Assembly (NCBI GenBank): GCA_032355985.1
Contig: JAUKVZ010000001.1
Location: forward strand, 248,001 to 312,000
Length of the DNA stretch: 64,000 bases
Direction of reading: 5' to 3'
Source of the DNA: Sarcodiotheca gaudichaudii
Taxonomy: Eukaryota; Rhodophyta; Florideophyceae; Gigartinales; Solieriaceae
Below are positions 39,300 to 47,223 of this stretch, piece after piece. Every line of letters begins with the position of its first letter. The stretch's first letter is position 1. The position numbers and the translations under genes were made by a program. A model generated the notes under the pieces. The model had not been told where the DNA came from, did not search any database, and was given only the letters and a program-made list of their open reading frames with translations.

Positions 39300-40313
39300 A
39301 TGGATGCATCGCGCCACGATGGAACTGGGCGGCACTCAAGAGAGGCGGAAGCGGGCATGGGGCGACTACTCGACGTCGTCGAGCCTCTGGGACGAGCGAC
39401 GCGACTGCGCATGCGGCATGCTCAGGCGGCGCGCCTCGCCGCGAGGACGCCCGATCCATCGCTCGATCTCGACACAGTGCAGCCAGTGTTTCTTCTCGGC
39501 TGCGGCCGATCGGGCACGACTCTGCTCGGCGAGCTGATGTCCTCGCACCCTGAAGCGCATTACCTGCTCGAGCCTTATCACTTATGGGCCGCCGTGGATG
39601 AGCGCACCGATGCGTCGCACATCTACTCAGAAGGGCCGGGGCTCTTCATCATGGATGAGTCGCATGCCAATGCGGATTCGCAGGCGCGCTTCGGGCGCGT
39701 CTTCCTGACGCGAGCCGCAGCCGCACGAGCTCCGTATCTCGTCGAAAAGACGCCGATCAACACATATCGCATCGCCTGGCTGAATCAGATCGCACCGCGA
39801 GCGCGATGTGTGTGTCTGTTGCGCGATGGCGTGGATGTGGCGCTTTCCATTTCACGGCTGGCAGCTCGGAAGCATGCGCGGATCTCGGGCAAGGCCGACA
39901 TGAATTACTGGTGGGGCGTGGGAGACGCGAAGTGGAAGAATCTTGCTCGCGACGGCGCTCGCGTCGGCTGCCTGCCGGATGCAATCGACGCCATCCACAA
40001 TGACATCCAACGCGGCGCGTACGAATGGATTCTGAGCCATCATGAAGTTGAGCGTCAGAGGGAAGCGCTCGATGATCGTCTGCTGATGATGAACTATGTC
40101 GATCTTGTGGCCCGGCCGATTCGTGCCCTGTCGATGATCTGCGAGTTCCTCGGCGCTGCGGCGCCGGAGGACTGGCTCGTGCATTGCAGCCGCATGGTCA
40201 AGACGGGACGCGGCGGCGCCGTCAAGCAGATCGAGCTTCCCGAATCCATGGTTGATCGATTCAACGAACTCCAGGCATCTCTCGGATTTGCCGGCCGCGC
40301 TGTTTCCTGCTGA
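39300..40313 (+). CDS. Sulfotransferase family protein (1)
   Basis: About 337 residues. The 5'-phosphosulfate loop is FLLGCGRSGTTLLGELMSS (about residues 64-82), and LVEKTPINTYRI with CVCLLRDGVDVALSISRL gives the 3'-phosphate binding part. It would use PAPS to sulfate a sugar. Three starts compete: GTG 39291, ATG 39300 and ATG 39357. A CATAGT box at 39282-39287 makes 39300 plausible with a very short leader, while 39357 has a purine-rich region upstream. It lies between acyltransferase and nucleotidyltransferase genes of the glycan locus. Confidence 0.85.
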   Translation: MDASRHDGTGRHSREAEAGMGRLLDVVEPLGRATRLRMRHAQAARLAARTPDPSLDLDTVQPVFLLGCGRSGTTLLGELMSSHPEAHYLLEPYHLWAAVDERTDASHIYSEGPGLFIMDESHANADSQARFGRVFLTRAAAARAPYLVEKTPINTYRIAWLNQIAPRARCVCLLRDGVDVALSISRLAARKHARISGKADMNYWWGVGDAKWKNLARDGARVGCLPDAIDAIHNDIQRGAYEWILSHHEVERQREALDDRLLMMNYVDLVARPIRALSMICEFLGAAAPEDWLVHCSRMVKTGRGGAVKQIELPESMVDRFNELQASLGFAGRAVSC

Positions 40314-40388
40314 TTGTTGCGGCGATCCGCACGCCGCACTACGCTCCGCGCCGAGTCGAATCGGCGCCAATGTCGGGAGCGAAGCAAA

Positions 40389-41072
40389 TTGCGGATTGTC
40401 ATTCTTGCAGCAGGACGTGGAACGAGGCTGGGCGCCGATACGCCCAAGCCGCTCGTTCTCATCGATGATCGACGATCGCTGCTCTCCAATCAGATAGACA
40501 GTTTCCGAACGGTCGTCGCGGATGAAGCGATCCGTCTGATTGTCGGCTTCGAGGCCGATCGCATTCAAGATGCGTTCCCGACCATCGAAACAGTGGAGAA
40601 CGCTCGTTTCGCATCGACCAACACAGCCGCTAGCCTGCTCGTCGGGCTTCAGGGGCTGGAGAATGATGTTTGCTGGGCGAACGCCGATGTGTACTTTGAG
40701 CCGGATGCGCTGCAGCGGCTGCTGGCCGGCGATCATGATTCGTCTCGCATCCTTGCGCAGCCGGGTTCAACGGATGACGAAGCGGTGAAGTACACGCTCG
40801 ACTCAGACGGCGCGATCGCCGAGCTTTCGAAGGAAGTTCGCAACCCCGATGGCGAATCGCTCGGTGTGAACTTCGTCCGCAAGGAGGATCTTCCGGCGTT
40901 CCGCAAGGCGCTCGAAGGGTGCGCTGACGATGATTACTTCGAGCGTGCGATTGCCGCATGCGTGGCCGCCGGCGACTTTCGCGTCATGCCCGTGCCCGTC
41001 GGATCATCCTTCTGCCGCGAGGTGGATTTTCCTGAGGATCTGGAGGCCGTGCGGCGTCACGTCGCGTCCTGA
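40389..41072 (+). CDS. Sugar or polyol phosphate nucleotidyltransferase
   Basis: About 227 residues. The N-terminal signature RIVILAAGRGTRLGADTPKP is diagnostic of nucleotidyltransferases such as RmlA, GalU-like and inositol- or choline-phosphate cytidylyltransferases. VCWANADVYFE is the metal-binding region. The short length resembles the cytidylyl- rather than hexose-1-phosphate enzymes. The start is TTG 40389 with GGGAG about 8 bases upstream. It sits directly before a glycerol-3-phosphate dehydrogenase-like gene and a CDP-alcohol transferase, so it may make a CDP-polyol (inference). Confidence 0.85.
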   Translation: MRIVILAAGRGTRLGADTPKPLVLIDDRRSLLSNQIDSFRTVVADEAIRLIVGFEADRIQDAFPTIETVENARFASTNTAASLLVGLQGLENDVCWANADVYFEPDALQRLLAGDHDSSRILAQPGSTDDEAVKYTLDSDGAIAELSKEVRNPDGESLGVNFVRKEDLPAFRKALEGCADDDYFERAIAACVAAGDFRVMPVPVGSSFCREVDFPEDLEAVRRHVAS

Positions 41073-41087
41073 TACATTGCCCGGCTT

Positions 41088-42134
41088 ATGAGCACGCAGG
41101 TCGGCATCTACGGCATCGGGCATTTCGGCTACGCGATCTTGCAGCATCTGGCGACCCAGACGAATGGTCGGTTTGCGCTTCGAGCATTCGACCGCGATGA
41201 TCAGGTTCGCAGCGAACTGCGTGAGCGTCGTGCGCATCCTTTCCATCAAGCCGCGGCCCCGCTGGCGAGCGAAGTTCGCATTGTCGACACGCCCGGTGAG
41301 CTGCTCCAGGATCTGGATGTGCTCGTGCTCGCTGTGACCTCGAACTCGACGCGCGAGGTGATTGATGGCCTGCTCGAGACGCCGTGGTCACGCACGCTCA
41401 CGATCATCAACACAGCCAAGGCGCTGGATTTCAAGACGGGCAGACTGCTTGGCGACATCATCGGGGATCGGCTCGAAGCCGCGGCGATGCCCTTCGTGTA
41501 CGGCGCACTGGCCGGTGGAACGATTGCGGCCGATCTGCTTGAGCGCGATCCGCTCGGCGTCACCATCGGTTGCGCCAACCGTGAGCGGCTGGACATGGTC
41601 ACCCGCCTCTTCCACACGGATCGCATGTGGATCGATCCGCGCCTGGATGTCGTCGGTGTGGAGTGCGCCGGCGCATTCAAGAATGTGATCTCCATCTGCG
41701 CCGGAATGGTGCACGGGCTTGGGTTTTCCTATGGCGCCGAGACGCATCTCATCAGCCGCATGGCCGCGGAAGCTGAGGAGTTCAGCGTGCAGGCGCTGGG
41801 CGCTGATCGCGCGACATTTTCCATGGCGAGCCAGTGCTGGGGCAATGATCTGTGGATGAGCTGCACGGGCAAGACGCGCAACCGTGCGCTGGGCAAGTTG
41901 CTCGGACGCGGCATGTCGCTCGATGAGGCAGCCGAAGAAATGTCGTCGCGGCACAAGACGGTCGAGGGTGTGCAGACGATCCGGGCGATGGAGTCACTTC
42001 TCGCTGATCATCCGCAGATGCTGTCGCTCTTCCGCGTGGCCGAAGGCATCATTCTCGAAGGCAAGGCGCCGGCAACGCTGATCGACGCGTTGATGGGCAG
42101 CGGCGAGCCGCCGGCCGTCATGTCAGATTCCTGA
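41088..42134 (+). CDS. NAD(P)-dependent glycerol-3-phosphate dehydrogenase-like protein
   Basis: A 348-residue two-domain dehydrogenase. The N-terminal Rossmann motif is diverged (GIYGIGHFGYAI). LVLAVTSNSTREV, YGALAGGTIAADLL and the C-terminal VECAGAFKNVISICAGMVHG, with the conserved Lys, match GpsA. It is clearly of the GpsA family but atypical and might be a specialised form acting on another polyol phosphate. It lies 15 bases after the nucleotidyltransferase, in the same operon. It ends 17 bases inside the convergent CDP-alcohol transferase gene. Confidence 0.8.
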   Translation: MSTQVGIYGIGHFGYAILQHLATQTNGRFALRAFDRDDQVRSELRERRAHPFHQAAAPLASEVRIVDTPGELLQDLDVLVLAVTSNSTREVIDGLLETPWSRTLTIINTAKALDFKTGRLLGDIIGDRLEAAAMPFVYGALAGGTIAADLLERDPLGVTIGCANRERLDMVTRLFHTDRMWIDPRLDVVGVECAGAFKNVISICAGMVHGLGFSYGAETHLISRMAAEAEEFSVQALGADRATFSMASQCWGNDLWMSCTGKTRNRALGKLLGRGMSLDEAAEEMSSRHKTVEGVQTIRAMESLLADHPQMLSLFRVAEGIILEGKAPATLIDALMGSGEPPAVMSDS

Positions 42135-42978
42135 GCCTGCCTGCCAGTTGGAACGTGGCTCGAAGATTGGCGACGCACATCTGCAGACCCGTCACGAGGA
42201 TCCAGGCGAGCAGGAATGGATGCGCCGCCGCGCCGATATGCGCCTCACGGACTCCGGGAAGCACATCGAGCAGCGTGCAGATGAACAGCGTGACGAACCA
42301 GCCGGGAAAGCCGATCACTTGCCGCACCCATGTCCGCAGGCTGTTCGCCGGGCGAGCATCCGGTGTGCCGACAAACTCGGCCGGAGTCTTTGCCGTGTCG
42401 CCATCGACACGAGATCGAGCGGCCACGACGATGGCTTCGCAGTATTTTTCCCAAGGCCGGATGGCGCCGGGAAAGAAAGCCAGCACGACGAGCATCATGA
42501 CCCACAGCGATCCGCCCATGTCCAGAGACATGCGAATGGCGATCGCCGCGTACATCGCGCTGAATCCTGCATGAGCGCTGCTGTCGTAAAAATACCCCGC
42601 CATGCCGGAAGAACGACCGAGCTGCTCTCGCTCATAGCGAGCGACCTCGCCGTCGACATGATCGAGAATGAAATACGCCTGCACCAGCACGGCGGCGATG
42701 ATCCACAGCCAGGTCACCGGCGTCAGATACAGCACCGCGGCGGCGAAGATCGCGATCGCGCTGATGAGTGTCACACCATTGGCCGAGAGCCCGAGCTTCA
42801 GGCTGAGCCATGTGAGATAGATCGTCCAGGGACGGTAGAACACACGGGAGACCCAGAACGGGTCGTCGGCGCTCTTGCGGCCGCCCTTGCGCGCAATCCG
42901 GCGTAGGTCCTCCAGCGAGGGAGACCTCGATTCCACGCTTTTCGTCGCGGCGCCATCCTGCGCGGCTGTATCAGACAT
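42118..42978 (-). CDS. CDP-alcohol phosphatidyltransferase family membrane protein
   Basis: A 286-residue protein with several membrane segments. The CDP-alcohol motif is present as DHVDGEVAR, then GYFYDSSAH. The canonical pattern is DxxDGxxAR(8-13)GxxxDxxxD; here the final Asp is replaced by His. The last Asp is considered the catalytic base, so the chemistry may be altered or a variant subfamily may be represented. It would transfer a phospho-alcohol from a CDP-alcohol to a membrane or glycan acceptor. It overlaps the dehydrogenase gene tail to tail and is divergent from the GT4 gene at 43131. Confidence 0.82.
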   Translation of the reverse strand: MSDTAAQDGAATKSVESRSPSLEDLRRIARKGGRKSADDPFWVSRVFYRPWTIYLTWLSLKLGLSANGVTLISAIAIFAAAVLYLTPVTWLWIIAAVLVQAYFILDHVDGEVARYEREQLGRSSGMAGYFYDSSAHAGFSAMYAAIAIRMSLDMGGSLWVMMLVVLAFFPGAIRPWEKYCEAIVVAARSRVDGDTAKTPAEFVGTPDARPANSLRTWVRQVIGFPGWFVTLFICTLLDVLPGVREAHIGAAAHPFLLAWILVTGLQMCVANLRATFQLAGRLRNLT

Positions 42979-43130
42979 GGATGTTCCGGAAGGGTTCGAT
43001 CTCGGTGAACTGTCGAATACGACAATCCGTTCTATCGGCGGGGCGGGACTCTAGCAGATATGTTCGGCGAACCGATGGTCCGGAGACAGCGAGAAGCCGC
43101 ACATCGCGAGGAAAGAGCACGTCCGAAAGC

Positions 43131-44318
43131 ATGCTGAGAATCGGCCAGATCATCCAGAGTGTCGACGCCCAGCAGGGGGGCACGAGCGCCGCGTTCGTCG
43201 AAGTGCTCGAGGCGCTGCGGACTCAGCGCGATCGCCTGCAGGTGACGGCGTTCGCACCGGAGCCGCCCAAAGGCGATCCGGTGCTGGAGCGCGTCGAATC
43301 CGCCTCCGGCGTCGACTGGAGACTGACCGGCCCGGCGGGTGGTTTCCGGCCTGCCGCCCTGGCGCAGGCTGTGATCAGCGAGCTTCAATCCGGCGCCCTT
43401 GATGTCGTGCAGTTGCACGGCGTCTGGTCAAGCGATCTCGTCGCCATCGCCGACGTCTGCGCATCCAAAGGCGTGCCCTACCTGTGGACTCCCCACGGCA
43501 TGCTGATGGATTACGCCTACAGCCACAAACGACTGAAGAAAGCGCTCTTCATGCGCATGGGTCTGGCAAAGGCGCTGCGGCGGGCGAGCGCGATGGTCTT
43601 CGCATGTGAAGGGGAACGAAACATCAGTGTGCTGCCCAATGGCGTGGATCGGTCTGCAAGCGAAATCGTCGGATTGCCGGTTGATCTCTCAAACGCCGAG
43701 GGTGATCTGAAGGCATTGCGTGAGGCAGGACGCGCACGATTCGGGCTGACGGCTGATGAGCCGGCGCTCGTGTTCATCGGGAGGCTTCATCCCGTCAAGC
43801 GACTGGAGCTGACGCTTGATGCGCTGGCCATGGCCGGCGCCACGACGCCCGGCTTGCGGCTGCTGCTGCTGGGAGATGGCGATGCGACATACGTCGAGAG
43901 TCTCAAGGAGCACGCCAGAAGTGCGGGAGTTGAAGAACGCGTGATCTTCGGCGGCTGGGTCGGAGGAGACGACAAGTGGTCCGGTCTGGCGGCAGGGGAT
44001 GCGCTGGTCATCAACTCCAAGCATGAGAACTTCGGTTACGCAATCATCGAGGCGTTGGGCGTCGATACGCCGGTGCTGATGACGGAGCATCTTTCCATGG
44101 CGCCGGATGTCGTCGAGGCGGGCGCCGGCGTTGTCGTGCCGAATAGCGCCGCGTCGCTGGCCAAGGGCATGCATCGCATACTCACTGGAAATGAATCGAA
44201 GGCGATGGCTCAGCGCGGCAGAGCATGGGTGATGCGTTCATTTTCCCGGGAAGCCGTGGGACAACAGCTCGCCGAGGCATATGACCGGGCTCGCGCCGGG
44301 AGCGCTATTCATGCCTGA
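43131..44318 (+). CDS. Glycosyltransferase family 4
   Basis: About 395 residues from ATG 43131. GT-B fold with the acceptor-domain block LWTPHGMLMDYAYSHKRLKK and donor-domain motifs VFIGRLHPVKRLELTLDAL, LLLGDGD and NFGYAIIEALGVDTPVLMTE (the E-x7-E region). The frame upstream (42981) has no similarity. The donor and acceptor cannot be predicted. The 3' end overlaps the following sulfotransferase start by eight bases, so the two are coupled. Confidence 0.9.
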   Translation: MLRIGQIIQSVDAQQGGTSAAFVEVLEALRTQRDRLQVTAFAPEPPKGDPVLERVESASGVDWRLTGPAGGFRPAALAQAVISELQSGALDVVQLHGVWSSDLVAIADVCASKGVPYLWTPHGMLMDYAYSHKRLKKALFMRMGLAKALRRASAMVFACEGERNISVLPNGVDRSASEIVGLPVDLSNAEGDLKALREAGRARFGLTADEPALVFIGRLHPVKRLELTLDALAMAGATTPGLRLLLLGDGDATYVESLKEHARSAGVEERVIFGGWVGGDDKWSGLAAGDALVINSKHENFGYAIIEALGVDTPVLMTEHLSMAPDVVEAGAGVVVPNSAASLAKGMHRILTGNESKAMAQRGRAWVMRSFSREAVGQQLAEAYDRARAGSAIHA

Positions 44319-45192
44319 TGTGAAGGACATCATGCGCAGGGTCTCGCATCGCATCACGCGCTCGATCGCTGAGCGATGGGGTGAGTCGATGCCATTTTTC
44401 TACGTTGCGGAGTATCCCAAGTCGGGAGGCAGCTGGCTTGGAAAGATGCTTGCTGACACGCTGCAGGCCGCGTATCCCCAGCACTCGCTCTTTCCGATCG
44501 GCATGCGCGCAGTGCTGCACAATCACTGGCTGTACAACCCGAATCTCAAGCGCGTCGCGTATCTCTATCGAGATGGGCGCGACATCATGGTTTCGTATTA
44601 CTTCTACCGGATGCGAAACATTCGTAGGCAGTTCGCGCCCGTCGATGTCGAACTCGGGAAGACGTACGAGCGGCTCTTCGGCTCGGGATTCGATCCGGAT
44701 GACAGTGTTGCGAATCTTCCTCGTTTCATCGAGCACGAGTTCCGGCATCCGCGCCAAATCAGTGTGACGTGGCCTCAGCACATCGAGTCATGGCTCAGCC
44801 ACAAAGATGATGAGCGACTTGCGCTCGTCAGCTACGAGCAACTGCTGGAAGATTGCGTGGGAGCGCTCGATCGCGTGCTGGAGATCATCGCCGATGCGCC
44901 CGTCGAGCCCTGGCGCGTCGATCTGGCGGCGGAAAAGTACTCGATGCAGAAACAGACGGGGCGCCGGCCAGGAGAAGAAGTTCGAGGCACCTTCATTCGC
45001 AAAGGCGTCGCGGGTGATTGGAAGAATCACTTCTCTCGCGAAGCGGCTGAACTATTCGACGATCTGGCCGGAAACACGCTGATTCAGCTCGGCTATGAGC
45101 GGGATCACTCGTGGGTCGAGCGCGCGGGTGTCGAGACGCAGTCGATCAACGCCCGCCCCGACCGCCCTGCATGGCAGATTGATACACGTTGA
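44311..45192 (+). CDS. Sulfotransferase domain protein (2)
   Basis: About 293 residues from ATG 44311, with GGGAG 9 bases upstream. The P-loop-like motif AEYPKSGGSWLGKML (residues 33-47) and the 3'-phosphate region LYRDGRDIMVSYY are typical of the cytosolic-type sulfotransferase family. GTFIRKGVAGDWKNHFS near the C-terminus is the conserved GxxGxxK region that binds PAPS. It would transfer sulfate from PAPS to a sugar or lipid-linked intermediate. It starts inside the end of the GT4 gene, which suggests it modifies the product of that enzyme (inference). The last 47 bases overlap the convergent GT4 gene at 45146. Confidence 0.92.
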   Translation: MPDVKDIMRRVSHRITRSIAERWGESMPFFYVAEYPKSGGSWLGKMLADTLQAAYPQHSLFPIGMRAVLHNHWLYNPNLKRVAYLYRDGRDIMVSYYFYRMRNIRRQFAPVDVELGKTYERLFGSGFDPDDSVANLPRFIEHEFRHPRQISVTWPQHIESWLSHKDDERLALVSYEQLLEDCVGALDRVLEIIADAPVEPWRVDLAAEKYSMQKQTGRRPGEEVRGTFIRKGVAGDWKNHFSREAAELFDDLAGNTLIQLGYERDHSWVERAGVETQSINARPDRPAWQIDTR

Positions 45193-46321
45193 CAACCTGC
45201 TCGACGTAGTGATCCCAGTTCCAGCGCTGGTTCAGATCCTCCACGCCGCGCTCGCCCATGCTTCTCGCTTTTGATTGGTTCTGGATGAGCGATTCGGTCG
45301 CCGCCGTCGTCGCATCTGCATCGCCCGGCGGGACGAGGAGCCCCGTTTCGCCATCGCGGATGACATCAACGGCTGAACCGATATTGGTCGCGATGACCGG
45401 CGTTCCCATCGTCATCGTCTCGGCGATGGAAAGCTGCGGATGAATCGTCATTCGGCGAAATGGAAGCAGGGCACAAATTGACTCAGCGATCAGGCCCGGA
45501 AGCGTGACGCCGGGCTTGTATGGGAATCGATGCACATGCACATTGCTCATCTCGGCGGCGAGCTCATCCATCCCGGGAATTTCATCGTGGTAAGGACGGA
45601 TCGCCATGTCGAATGAAATGTCGGGATGCTTCGGCGCGAGGCGGCGGAATACCTCCAGCGCAACATCGGCGCCATTGCGAGGTGATGGATCGCGCCAGAA
45701 CAGCACTCGATGCCGAGGCGCGATCGGCTGATCTCCCAACTCAGCTTGCATATCGCGGATGACTCCATGCCGCACGACATGCGCATCGAGCCCGATCGAC
45801 TTGAACTGTGATTGAACGAAGTCTGCGCCGCAGAGAAGCGCGTCCACGCGTTTCCAGAATCGGCGCGTCAGAAAGGGCCGGGATTCCGGTAGATGAAGCG
45901 CAACGACGGTGGCGATTGTCGGCGTTCGCAATCCTGCGAGGCGAAGCGCTCCGGCGAAGTGAGCCGTGCGATTGTGGCCGAAGAAATGCAGCACATCGAA
46001 CTCTCGCTCTCGCGCGATGCGCTTGATCTGCTGCACCTGTCTGACGAGGCTTGCGACGCTCATGCCGCGTCGATGATCGCCCGCCGTGACGGCCTTTGAG
46101 CTGCGCGCCCGACCATCGACGACCTGGTGCAGGGGCAGGCCCTCAGGCAAGAACGCCGGCAGCGTCTGATCAGGGCGGATCTGAGTCGTCACCAACTCCA
46201 CATCATGCCCGGCCTCTTGCAGCAGTTGCATGGCGCGCAGCGGCATCTGCACGTGACCGGAGACGTTGTGTTCGTATCCCGGTCGTCCCGCAACTCCTGC
46301 AACGTAGTGGCCGATTCTCAT
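45146..46321 (-). CDS. Glycosyltransferase family 4
   Basis: About 391 residues from ATG 46321. The N-terminus (IGHYVAGVAGRPGYEHNVSG) is a GT-B acceptor domain, and the C-terminal donor domain has VLFWRDPSPRNGADVALEVF, HPQLSIAETMTMGTPVIATN and DGETGLLVPPGDADA. The frame extends 45 codons further upstream without similarity. It lies behind sulfotransferase 3 in the same direction with a 25-base gap, giving a second glycosyltransferase/sulfotransferase pair on the opposite strand. The donor is unknown. Confidence 0.9.
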   Translation of the reverse strand: MRIGHYVAGVAGRPGYEHNVSGHVQMPLRAMQLLQEAGHDVELVTTQIRPDQTLPAFLPEGLPLHQVVDGRARSSKAVTAGDHRRGMSVASLVRQVQQIKRIAREREFDVLHFFGHNRTAHFAGALRLAGLRTPTIATVVALHLPESRPFLTRRFWKRVDALLCGADFVQSQFKSIGLDAHVVRHGVIRDMQAELGDQPIAPRHRVLFWRDPSPRNGADVALEVFRRLAPKHPDISFDMAIRPYHDEIPGMDELAAEMSNVHVHRFPYKPGVTLPGLIAESICALLPFRRMTIHPQLSIAETMTMGTPVIATNIGSAVDVIRDGETGLLVPPGDADATTAATESLIQNQSKARSMGERGVEDLNQRWNWDHYVEQVVNVYQSAMQGGRGGR

Positions 46322-46346
46322 GACACCGTGTATCGACGAGGTTCGT

Positions 46347-47159
46347 TCATCGATTCCAATCCGAAAGATCACGATTGCAGAACGAGGCCAATCGTTCGTT
46401 ATACGGACGGAAGTGATCCACGAGTCGCGAGCGCAGCTCCGGCTCCATGCCTTCATACGCCTTGGCGCCGGACCGCTTCTTGGCGCCGCGCACGGCGTCG
46501 CCGATTGGGCTGCGGCTGAGCATGCGAAGTACGGGACGCATGCCGAATCGATTCAGCACGCCACGAAGCTTCGGGAACATCGCGGAGTTCCGCATCCGTC
46601 CGAATTGCGAGGTCTCGAAGGTTGGATCAACGCCGATGAACTCGAGAATGCTGCGATAGTAGGCTCGATCATCTCGTGCGAAGTCGTCATAGAAGAGGAG
46701 CAGCAGTTGCTCCCGTGGGTAATGGCGCAGCAACGCTTCGATCTGATCGATGTATTGCCCGCGCGTCAGCAAATCAGGTCGTTCGTCGAGCGCCTGCTCC
46801 ATTGAGCGCCAGCCGAGGGTCGCGCGCCGGCTGATGTAGTAGCTGTGCGCCCGATTGATCGGATGCCGCATGGTCATGAACAGCCTGGCGTGCGGCAGCA
46901 GTTCGGCCATGCGAGGGATGGCCTCAAGCTGGCTATACCCGGTCGCGATTTCGCCGACGGCCTTCCGGTCTGACTGCGCATCTTCGAATCGTGAGAGATA
47001 CCAGTCGGCGCCCTTGTCAACATTGCGGTCGAAGTAGTACGACTGCTTTTGTTCGGGCAGAAAAACCTCCGGATGTTCGCGCAGCGCAGCGTCGGTCCAG
47101 GTCGTGCCGGACCGTTGACAGCCAATCATCAGAAACGTGATGTCCGAAGCGTCCGCCAT
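46347..47159 (-). CDS. Sulfotransferase family protein (3)
   Basis: A 270-residue protein with the PAPS loop FLMIGCQRSGTTWTDAAL (residues 9-26) and the 3'-phosphate motif LFMTMRHPINRAHSYYISRR, as in heparan-type Golgi sulfotransferases and bacterial NodH-like enzymes. LLLLFYDDFARDD is the usual third block. A TACACT box (minus strand, 47176-47171) lies 11 bases before the ATG without a Shine-Dalgarno, so the leader is very short. It precedes the GT4 gene at 45146 and probably sulfates the same glycan. Confidence 0.92.
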   Translation of the reverse strand: MADASDITFLMIGCQRSGTTWTDAALREHPEVFLPEQKQSYYFDRNVDKGADWYLSRFEDAQSDRKAVGEIATGYSQLEAIPRMAELLPHARLFMTMRHPINRAHSYYISRRATLGWRSMEQALDERPDLLTRGQYIDQIEALLRHYPREQLLLLFYDDFARDDRAYYRSILEFIGVDPTFETSQFGRMRNSAMFPKLRGVLNRFGMRPVLRMLSRSPIGDAVRGAKKRSGAKAYEGMEPELRSRLVDHFRPYNERLASFCNRDLSDWNR

Positions 47160-47223
47160 GCGAGCGGGGGAGTGTATCCGATCGCGCTGCCGACAACTGA
47201 AGCTACAGGCAGCGAGGCGCGGA

